Assembly (NCBI GenBank): GCA_038143535.1
Contig: JAYQMD010000001.1
Span: 1,488,001 to 1,552,000 of the forward strand
DNA from: UBA7446 sp038143535
Lineage (GTDB): Bacteria > Bacteroidota > Bacteroidia > Flavobacteriales > Flavobacteriaceae
Reading direction: 5' to 3'
DNA: 64,000 bases
The position numbers and the translations under genes were made by a program. This document shows, piece after piece, positions 1 to 8,314 of this stretch. How positions within the stretch are numbered: position 1 is the stretch's first letter; each line of letters starts with the position of its first letter. A model generated the notes under the pieces. It saw only the letters and a program-made list of their open reading frames with translations. It ran no database searches and was not told the origin of the DNA.

Positions 1-1
1 A

Positions 2-31
2 ATGGCCTTTGCGCAAAACATTCTTCCGTAG
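2..31 (+). other. possible 3' end of an upstream gene
   Basis: One plus-strand frame reads MAFAQNILP then TAG at 29-31. This could be the last codons of a gene whose body lies left of the window. The stretch is too short to assign a family, and a minus-strand frame is also open here, so this is only a weak call. Confidence 0.2.
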
Positions 32-58
32 GCAAGAAAATAGTCGTTATTTTGTGCC

Positions 59-1654
59 ATGCTTAAACGTGTTTTTGTTGCACTGTTCATTTGCGCATTT
101 TTTGTACAATGTGCGCGTCGTGGTTCGCCAACTGGTGGTCCCAAAGACGAAACACCTCCAATAATGCAACGTGCTGAGCCACCACAAAAAACAGTCAACT
201 TCAAAGACGATGAGATTCGTATTTACTTTGACGAGTATATCAAGCTCGAAAAATTAAGAGATCAATTGGTAATTTCTCCACCACTTGACCAAAGTGCTTA
301 TGTTATTTCACCGCAAGGCATGGCGGCTAAATACATTAATGTTGCGTTTACGGACACTCTAACGCCCAACACCACCTATACCTTAAACTTTGGAGAAAGT
401 GTGGTGGACAACAATGAGGGCAATCCCTTATCCTTTTTCTCCTATGTTTTTTCAACGGGTCCAGCCATTGATTCTTTAAAGTTGCGTGGGCGTATTTCGG
501 ATGCCTTGTTGCGCAAGCCTGAACGTTTTGTTTCTGTGATGTTATACCCCATGGATAGCACTTTCACAGATTCAGTGATTTATAAGAACAAGCCGCTGTA
601 TTTCACCAATACCCTTGATAGTCTAATTGAATTTACCATTCCCAATCTAAAAGAGGGGCGTTATCTATTGGCTGCTATTAAAGACGTTTCAAAAAATTAT
701 GTGTTTGACCCATCGATTGATAAAATCGATGTAATTTCTGAGCCCATAACATTGCCTAACGACAGCTTATTTTCCCTGTCCTTGTTTAAAGAAGAACCCG
801 ATTTTGCTTTTGGGCGCGCTTACCAGGCTGGGAAGCAACGCGTAGGCTTTGGCTATACAGGAAGGCCTAATTTTGATATTGTTTTAGAAGGAGCCTTACC
901 TGACTCTTTTGCTTCTATTGTTTCACGAGATCGTGAAACGGATACCGTGTATTATTGGTATAAAGGTATTGAGGCAGACTCACTAAAGTTTACCCTAAAG
1001 CACGACACCTTGACAAAGTCCTATGCGTATCGTATTAGAAAAGCGGAGCCTGATTCGCTCAAAGTCACCGTTGTTCAAAATGGCACTTTAGAACTTGTCG
1101 ATACCTTAAAAATTAGAACCAATACGCCCCTAAAAAATTTTGATGTCAATGCTATTTCACTCCTTGATAAAGACTCTGTTAGTGTTTCATTTAAGTTAGC
1201 GCAAAAGCACAAACACGAGCTTCAAATGCTGTTTGATATTTTCCCAAATGAAAATTATCAATTACAACTTTTACCAGGCGCTATAACTGATTTTTTTGAC
1301 GTTACGCATGACACCCTTGTGGTTAAGCTCAACACCAAAAGCCGCGTAGACTATGGCAATTTGTCGCTGCGTTTGGGCAATGTTCCCTCATTCCCCATTT
1401 TCATTGATTTGCTTGATGAAAAAGAGGTGATAAAGCGCTCTATTTATGCAACAGAACCGAGGGGTGTATTCCGCTTTGCTTATTTACGTCCAAATAAATA
1501 TTATATAAGAGTCCGAATTGACGAAAACGCCAATGGCAAATGGGATACGGGTCATTATCTAAAAAAGCAAAAGCCAGAAGCCGTTTATCATTTCGAATCG
1601 CAGCTAGACGTTCGTGCCAACTGGGAGCTGCAAGAGCAGTTTATATTAAAGTAA
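59..1654 (+). CDS. Ig-like domain surface lipoprotein
   Basis: A 531-residue exported lipoprotein. The N-terminus has a short charged and hydrophobic signal ending in a lipobox with Cys18. It is followed by ARRGSPTGGPKDETPP, a motif typical of a conserved Bacteroidota family with an N-terminal SbsA-type Ig-like domain (roughly residues 30-135). The rest is beta-rich and ends with a segment containing RIDENANGKWDTG, resembling the prealbumin-like folds seen at the end of this family. No enzyme motif is visible. It is expected at the cell envelope with a structural or binding role. It converges on the sdh operon. The family assignment is firm; the function is unknown. Confidence 0.85.
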   Translation: MLKRVFVALFICAFFVQCARRGSPTGGPKDETPPIMQRAEPPQKTVNFKDDEIRIYFDEYIKLEKLRDQLVISPPLDQSAYVISPQGMAAKYINVAFTDTLTPNTTYTLNFGESVVDNNEGNPLSFFSYVFSTGPAIDSLKLRGRISDALLRKPERFVSVMLYPMDSTFTDSVIYKNKPLYFTNTLDSLIEFTIPNLKEGRYLLAAIKDVSKNYVFDPSIDKIDVISEPITLPNDSLFSLSLFKEEPDFAFGRAYQAGKQRVGFGYTGRPNFDIVLEGALPDSFASIVSRDRETDTVYYWYKGIEADSLKFTLKHDTLTKSYAYRIRKAEPDSLKVTVVQNGTLELVDTLKIRTNTPLKNFDVNAISLLDKDSVSVSFKLAQKHKHELQMLFDIFPNENYQLQLLPGAITDFFDVTHDTLVVKLNTKSRVDYGNLSLRLGNVPSFPIFIDLLDEKEVIKRSIYATEPRGVFRFAYLRPNKYYIRVRIDENANGKWDTGHYLKKQKPEAVYHFESQLDVRANWELQEQFILK

Positions 1655-1751
1655 AGTCGTCTCGATCTTCTAAAAAAGGAAGTTTGTTGCGTGTGCTGCA
1701 AAGCGCATCAAGGTCAATGGTTAGGCTGGCAGTTGTGTCTTTTTCGTCCAT
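1641..1751 (-). CDS. possible 36-residue ORF downstream of sdhB
   Basis: A minus-strand frame that stays open right after the sdhB stop and contains an ATG at 1751. It encodes MDEKDTTASLTIDLDALC and continues to residue 36. The frame is open for about 50 codons, counting those between the sdhB stop and this ATG. It overlaps the last 14 bases of the Ig-like lipoprotein gene on the other strand. No family is recognised and no good ribosome binding site is seen. It may be a real small protein co-transcribed with sdhCAB, or chance. Confidence 0.2.
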   Translation of the reverse strand: MDEKDTTASLTIDLDALCSTRNKLPFLEDRDDFTLI

Positions 1752-1793
1752 GAAAATCAATTCATCATGACAAGCAGCAAAAATAAATTCCTT

Positions 1794-2540
1794 TTACCCT
1801 TTTAGATTTGCGGCTAAGTATTCTCTATTCATGCGGGCAATATTCTCAAGGGAAATCCCTTTAGGACATTCCACTTCGCAAGCACCAGTGTTGGTACAGT
1901 TTCCAAAGCCCTCTTCATCCATTTGCTTAACCATGTTTAACACACGATCGGTAGCTTCTACTTGTCCCTGAGGCAGTAGGGCATATTGAGATACTTTGGC
2001 AGAAACAAATAACATGGCAGAAGCATTTTTACAACTGGCCACACATGCTCCACAACCAATACAGGCTGCAGCATTAAATGCCTTGTCTGCTGCTTGTTTT
2101 TCGATAGGTAGTGAATTGGCATCTTGTGTATTGCCAGAAGTGTTTACAGACACAAAGCCTCCTGCGTGTTGAATGCGGTCAAAAGCTGTGCGGTCAACAA
2201 CCAAATCTTTAATAACAGGGAAAGGATTAGCGCGGAAAGGTTCAATATGAATGGTGTCTCCGTCTTTAAACTTCCGCATATGTAATTGACAGGTTGTAAT
2301 CAGGCGGTCTGGACCGTGAGCCTCACCATTAATGAACATGGAGCAAGAACCACAAATACCCTCGCGACAATCGTGATCAAATGCCACGGGGTCAATGCCC
2401 TGCTCCATCAATTGTTCGTTGAGCACATCCATCATTTCCAAAAACGACATGTCTGGAGAAACATCGTCTAGTGAATAGGTTTGCATACTCCCTTTTGCAG
2501 AGGGGTTCTCTTGTCGCCAAATTTTTAATGTCAGTTTCAT
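1794..2540 (-). CDS. sdhB: succinate dehydrogenase / fumarate reductase iron-sulfur subunit
   Basis: A 248-residue electron-transfer subunit of complex II, linking the flavoprotein to the membrane haem subunit. The [2Fe-2S] ligands are C58, C63, C66 and C84 (motif CREGICGSC). They are followed by the ferredoxin-type motifs CIGCGACVASC and CTNTGACEVECPKG for the other two clusters. The length is normal for the B-type enzymes of Bacteroidota. It is the third gene of a minus-strand sdhC-sdhA-sdhB operon. The 106-base gap to sdhA holds short imperfect repeats of the type 'gttaatagttttt' but no gene. The start ATG gives MKLTLKIWRQ, the expected N-terminus. Confidence 0.96.
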   Translation of the reverse strand: MKLTLKIWRQENPSAKGSMQTYSLDDVSPDMSFLEMMDVLNEQLMEQGIDPVAFDHDCREGICGSCSMFINGEAHGPDRLITTCQLHMRKFKDGDTIHIEPFRANPFPVIKDLVVDRTAFDRIQHAGGFVSVNTSGNTQDANSLPIEKQAADKAFNAAACIGCGACVASCKNASAMLFVSAKVSQYALLPQGQVEATDRVLNMVKQMDEEGFGNCTNTGACEVECPKGISLENIARMNREYLAANLKG

Positions 2541-2646
2541 GTTTTATCCTATTAAGTTAATAGTTTTTGGTTATGAGTTAATAGTTGTTGGTTAGCCATT
2601 TTTATTTTCGGAACTTTTAACCATTAACTATGGCCTATTGCTTAAT

Positions 2647-4650
2647 CTATTTATACGATCGCGTTTTTAATTCAATATTTTCGTAGATGAGCTCTTCTTT
2701 ATGGAGTTTTGCCTCACTTGGTTCACCTTTATATTCCCATGCAGAGACAAAGGTAAAGTTGGCATCGTCTCTAAGTGCTTCTCCTTCTTGGTTTTGCGAC
2801 TCCTCGCGGAAATGTCCACCACAAGACTCGCTGCGTTCTAAGGCGTCTTTGGCAAACAATTCTCCTAACTCCAAGAAATCGGCTACACGAAGGGCTTTGG
2901 CCATGGGTTCGTTAAATGAATCCGCAGTGCCAGGAACAAATACATCTTTGTAAAATTCTTCACGAAGTGCTTTTACTTCTTTCATGGCTTCTTTCAGCTC
3001 TTTTGCATTGCGTGACATCCCACATTTATTCCAAATAATTTTTCCCAATTTACGATGGAAGTAATCCACGGTCTTGGTGCCTTTATTGTTCATAAAAGCA
3101 TCTATTTGTGAACGTACACTTGCTTCAGCCGCTTCAAACTCTTGAGCGTCTGTTGCTATGGGTCCTGTGCGTATGTCGTCAGCCAAATAATCACCTATGG
3201 TGTAGGGCAATACAAAATAGCCGTCGGCTAGGCCTTGCATCAGCGCAGAAGCACCCAAGCGGTTGGCTCCGTGGTCGGAAAAATTCGCCTCACCTATGGC
3301 AAAACAACCTGGAACGGTTGTCATTAGGTTATAATCTACCCAAACGCCTCCCATGGTATAGTGCACCGCGGGATAGATCATCATGGGGGTTTCATAAGGG
3401 TTTTGATCTACGATTTTTTCGTACATCTGAAAGAGGTTTCCATATTTTGCCTTGATGATTTCTTTACCCAGCTTTCGGACAAGGTTCATGTCGTTTTCGT
3501 CCAAGCCTTTTACGTGTGCTTTTTCTTTTCCGTAACGCACTATGGAATCTGCAAAGTCTAAATAAACGGCTTCGCCGGTTTTATTAACGCCATAACCTTC
3601 GTCGCAGCGTTCTTTTGCAGCACGCGATGCTACGTCCCGTGGCACTAAGTTTCCAAAGGCAGGATAGCGTCTTTCGAGATAGTAATCACGGTCTTCCTCT
3701 GCCAACTCGGTTGGTTTGAGTTTGCCTTCGCGAATGGCAGCGGCATCTTCTTTCTTTTTGGGTACCCAAATCCGTCCATCGTTTCGCAACGACTCTGACA
3801 TCAAAGTCAATTTAGACTGGTGATCGCCAGAAACGGGGATACAGGTAGGGTGAATTTGTGTAAAGCACGGATTGGCGAAATAGGCACCTTGCTTGTGAAT
3901 TTTCCAAGCCGCAGTTACATTGCTGCCCATTGCATTGGTAGATAGGTAAAACAGATTACCATACCCTCCAGATGCAATTACCACCGCGTGAGCACTGTGG
4001 CGTTCAATTTCACCTGTAATCAAATTTCTAGTGATGATCCCTCTCGCCTTGCCATCTACTTTTACAAGGTCTAACATTTCGTGGCGGTTGTACATTTTGA
4101 TTTTACCACGGCCAATTTGTCGGTTCATGGCTGAATAGGCTCCTAACAACAATTGCTGACCCGTTTGTCCTTTGGCATAGAACGTTCTGGAAACCAATAC
4201 CCCTCCAAAAGACCGGTTGTCTAAGAGTCCGCCGTAGTCACGAGCAAAGGGAACGCCCTGCGCAACACATTGGTCAATAATATTGGTTGAAACCTCCGCC
4301 AATCGGTAAACGTTTGCTTCTCTTGATCGATAATCACCACCCTTGACGGTATCGTAAAACAAGCGATAGGTAGAATCGCCATCGCCTTGATAGTTTTTAG
4401 CAGCATTGATTCCGCCCTGTGCAGCAATGGAATGCGCGCGTCTGGGGGAGTCTTGAAAACAAAATGCTTTTACGTTATAGCCAAGTTCAGCGAGTGTGGC
4501 TGCAGCAGAGCCTCCAGCCAAGCCAGTTCCTACCACAATAACATCTATCTGACGTTTGTTGGCAGGGCTAACTAGGTTAATGTTGTTTTTGTGATTTGTC
4601 CACTTTTCGGCTATTGGACCTTCGGGGATTTTCGCGTCTAACCTTGCCAT
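2647..4650 (-). CDS. sdhA: succinate dehydrogenase / fumarate reductase flavoprotein subunit
   Basis: A 667-residue catalytic subunit that oxidises succinate to fumarate in the TCA cycle (or works in reverse). The FAD dinucleotide-binding motif VVGTGLAGGSAA is at about residues 39-50. H73 in RAHSIAAQGGINA is the expected covalent FAD attachment site. HPTCIP and the later HYTMGGVWVD and GANRLGASAL motifs are the usual substrate and FAD site signatures. The length fits the long B-type SdhA of Bacteroidota. It lies one base after the sdhC stop codon, so the two genes are translationally close. Confidence 0.97.
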   Translation of the reverse strand: MARLDAKIPEGPIAEKWTNHKNNINLVSPANKRQIDVIVVGTGLAGGSAAATLAELGYNVKAFCFQDSPRRAHSIAAQGGINAAKNYQGDGDSTYRLFYDTVKGGDYRSREANVYRLAEVSTNIIDQCVAQGVPFARDYGGLLDNRSFGGVLVSRTFYAKGQTGQQLLLGAYSAMNRQIGRGKIKMYNRHEMLDLVKVDGKARGIITRNLITGEIERHSAHAVVIASGGYGNLFYLSTNAMGSNVTAAWKIHKQGAYFANPCFTQIHPTCIPVSGDHQSKLTLMSESLRNDGRIWVPKKKEDAAAIREGKLKPTELAEEDRDYYLERRYPAFGNLVPRDVASRAAKERCDEGYGVNKTGEAVYLDFADSIVRYGKEKAHVKGLDENDMNLVRKLGKEIIKAKYGNLFQMYEKIVDQNPYETPMMIYPAVHYTMGGVWVDYNLMTTVPGCFAIGEANFSDHGANRLGASALMQGLADGYFVLPYTIGDYLADDIRTGPIATDAQEFEAAEASVRSQIDAFMNNKGTKTVDYFHRKLGKIIWNKCGMSRNAKELKEAMKEVKALREEFYKDVFVPGTADSFNEPMAKALRVADFLELGELFAKDALERSESCGGHFREESQNQEGEALRDDANFTFVSAWEYKGEPSEAKLHKEELIYENIELKTRSYK

Positions 4651-4651
4651 A

Positions 4652-5323
4652 TTAGTGATTTAAAAAGTGAAAAATAGCGATGAATGCAAAGCCTAATGGA
4701 ATGCCGATGGCGTATAGTTTACCAAAGGATTTTAAGGCTGGGGTGTATTTGTTGTTGACCCCCATAGTTTGGAATGCTGAGGTAAAACCGTGCAATAGGT
4801 GGAGGGATAAAAAGAAGAATGAAATCACGTAGACGATAACACGTCCCAAATCTTCAAATTTATGTACCAACTCCCCTTGGTATCTGTTGGGGTCTTCAGG
4901 TAAAAATTCAATGTATTTATAATTGATTTCAGGAACCCAAAAATCATAGAAATGCAGTCCCAAGAATGCGAGTACCGTTGCTCCTGATATAATCATATTT
5001 CGAGAAACCCAACTGGCATTTGCACTGCCCTTGAATACGACATAATTGGTTCCGCGCGCACTGCTGTTTTGAAGCTCCAGTATAAAGCCCATGACAAAAT
5101 GAAAAATAACGCCCCCGATAAGGATGGGTTGCAGCAGAAACTGTACAAGCGCATTGGTACCCATAAAATGGGAAAACTGGTTGAATATAGTTGCACTAAA
5201 CACTGATGTAATGTTGATTACAAAGTGTTGTAGCAAAAAAACCATCAAAAAGAGACCAGACAGGGCCATGGTGACTTTTCTAAATATGGTGGATGACAAG
5301 AGTGAACTCATGTGATTTGGCAT
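4652..5323 (-). CDS. sdhC: succinate dehydrogenase cytochrome b subunit
   Basis: A 223-residue (219 from the second Met) five-helix membrane anchor of B-type succinate dehydrogenase. It carries haem b and passes electrons to menaquinone. Hydrophobic segments lie near residues 20-40, 60-85, 108-130, 160-182 and 205-222. Haem-ligand candidates are H33, H75, H124 and H175/H178. The Met at residue 5 (ATG at 5311) gives MSSLLSSTIFRK, which matches the usual family N-terminus. It also leaves more leader after the likely promoter at 5335-5365, so 4652..5311 may be the true gene. Confidence 0.93.
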   Translation of the reverse strand: MPNHMSSLLSSTIFRKVTMALSGLFLMVFLLQHFVINITSVFSATIFNQFSHFMGTNALVQFLLQPILIGGVIFHFVMGFILELQNSSARGTNYVVFKGSANASWVSRNMIISGATVLAFLGLHFYDFWVPEINYKYIEFLPEDPNRYQGELVHKFEDLGRVIVYVISFFFLSLHLLHGFTSAFQTMGVNNKYTPALKSFGKLYAIGIPLGFAFIAIFHFLNH

Positions 5324-5334
5324 TTATTGTGGTA

Positions 5335-5365
5335 CAAAATTAGGTGCTGAACAACTGATAACCAA
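5335..5365 (-). promoter_or_regulatory. likely sdhCAB promoter, Bacteroidota type
   Basis: On the minus strand a -7 box TAATTTTG (5335-5342, consensus TAnnTTTG) is preceded by a TTG at 5363-5365, 20 bases upstream. This fits the Bacteroidota -33/-7 arrangement. Transcription would start close to the first sdhC ATG, which favours the second ATG at 5311. Confidence 0.5.
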
Positions 5366-5453
5366 AGGTTTTTAACTATTTAGGGAAATTCTAACATAGC
5401 CACCCATTTTTGTTCAAATATTAGTTAAAATTGTCCAAAAACATAAAAGTAAA

Positions 5454-7331
5454 CTACTCCAAAATCAACTCCGTATACTGCTTATCGTTCCACAAAAAAC
5501 TGTATGTGCCTTTGGGTAGATATACATTTCCATCATCGGCGGGCTTTAAATCGCTTTTATGCTTGCGGTTAAATTGTTTGATTACTGAAGCATCCATGAT
5601 CAATTTGTATGGCACTTGCTGAAGCCCTTTAGCAAGACTTTCGGCTTGCTCATACACCACTATGCCTTTCTCAGAAACCAAAGACCACACGCCACCACTG
5701 GGTTCTTGACTAAAGAGTGTCCAATAAAAATTGGGCGAAAACGCGTCATACCATACGCGTCTCTTACTGCCCCAACGTTTGCTGTGTTTTTGTACCTCTT
5801 GCTTCAACACAGCAAATGGCTTATCGGAAACTTTAGGTAATTGCTGCACGGCATCCAATGCGAGCAGGTAAATAGATCTTCCGTGCGTACCCACCAATAA
5901 ATGATTTGCCGTTTCTTGTATAAACAAATCATGAACGGCTACACGAGGGATGTTTTTGTCGAAAATATGCCAATTTTTTCCTTGGTCTATGCTCACAAAC
6001 AGCCCGTTGTCTGTTCCCACGTACAGCAGGTTTTTATTAGTTGCATCCTCACGGATTACATTCACAGCAGAATTGGGCAAATTGCTACTAATGTCAGTCC
6101 AGCTTGCGCCCAAATTATCTGATAAATAGACATAAGGCGTGAAGTCGTCCCAACGATAACCGTTTAGCGTAGCGTAGATGCGGTTGGGGTCATGTTTGGA
6201 AAACTGTACCCTACTAACCCACAAATCTTGCGGCAAATTAGTGCTGATACAACGCCAAGTTGTTCCACTGTTTTGGGTAAGGTGAATAAGCCCATCATCT
6301 GTACCCACTACTAGCGTTCCAAAAGCATCTCGAGACTCATCAATAGTCGTTAGGGTGCCAAAAGGCACATTTCCTTTTTTAGCACCTTTTGTAAGATCCT
6401 CAGAAATAGCCTCCCAATCGTCGCCTTGGTTCAACGAACGGTGAATTTTGTTGCTGCCTAAGTAAATAATGTCGTTGTTGTGAACAGATAATATTATGGG
6501 CGTTTGCCAATTGAATCGAAAAGGCGCCTCGCCTAGCTTGTGTTTGGGTTGTATGTATTTACGTTTATCGTTATCACGATCTATGCGGAAATAATTCCCG
6601 AACTGATAGCCTGTATAGACAATATTAGGATTGCGGTTATCGACTTGAATTTGCATGCCATCGCCTCCCATTATCCCCATCCAAGGGTTATGACCGCTTT
6701 GGTGCCATCGAACACTTTCTGTTACAGTATGAACGGCCTCCCAAACGCCGTTGTCTTGCAAACCGCCATAGACGTGATAAGGCTTTTGAGTGTCAGCATA
6801 GACCGTATAAAATTGACCCACCGTGGGTTGATTTGCTTTAATCCAATTTTGACCGCCATCATAACTAATGTTGACCCCGCCGTCGTTCCCATTCACAAGG
6901 TGCTGTGGGTTTTTGGGGTTGATCCACAAGGCGTGGTGGTCGGCATGCACATTGGCCGCATCTAGTGTTTTAAACGATTTGCCACCATCTGTAGATGTCA
7001 ATATCGGTACTCCATAGATGTAAATGTGATCTTTATCGGAGGGGGATACGTGTACCATACCAAAATAATAGCCGTAGCTGTAATAGATGTCATCCAAAAA
7101 TCCAGTATGTGTTTTGCTCCAGGTCTGCCCCCCGTCGTCGCTGCGAAATACTTCTGGCCCCACAACAGGGGTGTCAAATAAATCATCGTTGGCATTGTAC
7201 AAAAAGAGTGCTAAATCAGACGGTTTTAGCTTGCCATTACGTACATCCTCACGAACACGGTCAGCTGTATATGCTTTTGGAAAACCATTGTCTTTTAGAA
7301 AAGTGCCGAGTAGCTTTTTGTCTATGGCCAT
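5454..7331 (-). CDS. BNR/sortilin-like repeat protein, C-terminal fragment
   Basis: 625 codons continuing the preceding gene in another frame. The ATG used here (MAIDKKLLGTFLKDNGFP) is internal to the family's linker, not a natural start, and no signal peptide is present. Asp-box propeller blades continue (SDDGGQTWSK, STDGGKSFKT, SYDGGQNWIK, TQNSGTTWRC, SDNLGASWTD, SIDQGKNWHI). The motif LVGTHGRSIYLL is typical of the end of this propeller. A C-terminal beta domain follows. It is read here as the second half of one gene whose N-terminal half is at 7322-8272. Confidence 0.72.
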   Translation of the reverse strand: MAIDKKLLGTFLKDNGFPKAYTADRVREDVRNGKLKPSDLALFLYNANDDLFDTPVVGPEVFRSDDGGQTWSKTHTGFLDDIYYSYGYYFGMVHVSPSDKDHIYIYGVPILTSTDGGKSFKTLDAANVHADHHALWINPKNPQHLVNGNDGGVNISYDGGQNWIKANQPTVGQFYTVYADTQKPYHVYGGLQDNGVWEAVHTVTESVRWHQSGHNPWMGIMGGDGMQIQVDNRNPNIVYTGYQFGNYFRIDRDNDKRKYIQPKHKLGEAPFRFNWQTPIILSVHNNDIIYLGSNKIHRSLNQGDDWEAISEDLTKGAKKGNVPFGTLTTIDESRDAFGTLVVGTDDGLIHLTQNSGTTWRCISTNLPQDLWVSRVQFSKHDPNRIYATLNGYRWDDFTPYVYLSDNLGASWTDISSNLPNSAVNVIREDATNKNLLYVGTDNGLFVSIDQGKNWHIFDKNIPRVAVHDLFIQETANHLLVGTHGRSIYLLALDAVQQLPKVSDKPFAVLKQEVQKHSKRWGSKRRVWYDAFSPNFYWTLFSQEPSGGVWSLVSEKGIVVYEQAESLAKGLQQVPYKLIMDASVIKQFNRKHKSDLKPADDGNVYLPKGTYSFLWNDKQYTELILE

Positions 7332-8272
7332 AAAAGCCTCGAGTGATATTCCCTCAAAATCTTGCTTTTTGAGTTTGGCTTGGGGGTATCAAAACGCGGT
7401 CTTCGCGTTTGGTTGTCTACAACAGCATATAGCGTATTGGTATCAAATGCCGCTAGACCTATGCGGCCTACGCCTTCGCCTTGTAAAAAGCCACTTTCTG
7501 GCGTGCTTATTAGGGTCCAACTGTTGCCTGCGTCGGTACTTTTATAAATCCCCGAATTGGCACCACTCCCAATGAAATCCCATGCTTTACGATCTTTTTC
7601 CCAAGCTGCGGCGTATTGTATGTCGTAATTCCCTGGCACAACGCTGAGTTCAATAATGCCTGTCGGATCAGGCAAAACAAGCGTTTGTTCCCATGTTTGT
7701 CCGCCGTTTGTGGTTTTATAAATGCCTCTTGTATTGCTCTTGGAATAGAGCGGACCTGCCACGCCCACAACCACCTCTTCGGGGTTGTTAGGGTTGATTT
7801 CTATTTTACCAATATGATGCGCAGCTGCCAATCCTAGTGGAGTCCAACTGCTGCCCTTGTCTGTGGATTTTAGAATACCCATTCCAGCATACGAAGACCT
7901 TGATGCATTGTTTTCGCCAGTCCCCACATAAATGGTATGCGTGGGCCAGTGTACCGCTATGTCCCCAATGTTTTGGGTGGGGCTGTTGTCCATAACCGGC
8001 GTAAAACTGGTGCCGTTATTATTTGTATACCACAAACCCCCAGAAGCATATGCTACATAAAATTCGTGTGTGGCGTTGGGGTTTACGTCCAAATCGGTTA
8101 CCCGACCACTCATAACACTAGGCCCAATGTTTTTTAACGGCAATTCCGCCACCCATGATGTGGCTACAAGTGCCTCCAGCTGATTGGATGTTTGCTGAAT
8201 CTGTACGGGAGAAGTCGCTGAAGGTTGAGCGAATGCCAGCGAAAAAACAAGGCAAAATAGTAGATGTTTCAT
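7322..8272 (-). CDS. BNR/sortilin-like repeat protein, N-terminal fragment
   Basis: The first about 300 residues of a secreted beta-propeller protein. It has a signal peptide (MKHLLFCLVFSLAFAQPS). BNR/Asp-box repeats of the type S-x-D-x-G-x-x-W follow: TNNNGTSFTP, STDKGSSWTP, TTNGGQTWEQ and STDAGNSWTL. The last 13 residues (from about KILREYHS) are out of frame and arise from the indel near 7377-7386. Known relatives are called glycosyl hydrolase or VPS10 domain proteins, but no catalytic function is established for them. If the frameshift were real, the product would be a truncated propeller. Confidence 0.7.
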   Translation of the reverse strand: MKHLLFCLVFSLAFAQPSATSPVQIQQTSNQLEALVATSWVAELPLKNIGPSVMSGRVTDLDVNPNATHEFYVAYASGGLWYTNNNGTSFTPVMDNSPTQNIGDIAVHWPTHTIYVGTGENNASRSSYAGMGILKSTDKGSSWTPLGLAAAHHIGKIEINPNNPEEVVVGVAGPLYSKSNTRGIYKTTNGGQTWEQTLVLPDPTGIIELSVVPGNYDIQYAAAWEKDRKAWDFIGSGANSGIYKSTDAGNSWTLISTPESGFLQGEGVGRIGLAAFDTNTLYAVVDNQTRRPRFDTPKPNSKSKILREYHSRLLWP

Positions 8273-8314
8273 TGGTAGTAATTTTATGTGAATATAATTT
8301 TTTTACTTTACGAT

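Larger units (their letters stand above)
5454..8272 (-). pseudogene. frameshifted secreted BNR/sortilin-like repeat protein (whole locus)
   Basis: One gene of about 930 codons split into two overlapping frames by a single-base loss near 7377-7386. Adding one C (minus strand) in either the CC or the CCCCC run restores DTPKPKLKKQDFEGI and joins the halves in register. The reconstructed length fits the VPS10/sortilin-like beta-propeller 'glycosyl hydrolase' family common in Bacteroidota. See the two fragment entries. Confidence 0.75.

Noticed and set aside
8288..8314. GTG start extending the aminopeptidase by nine residues
   Set aside because: The extension is not typical of the family and the ATG at 8315 gives the expected N-terminus.
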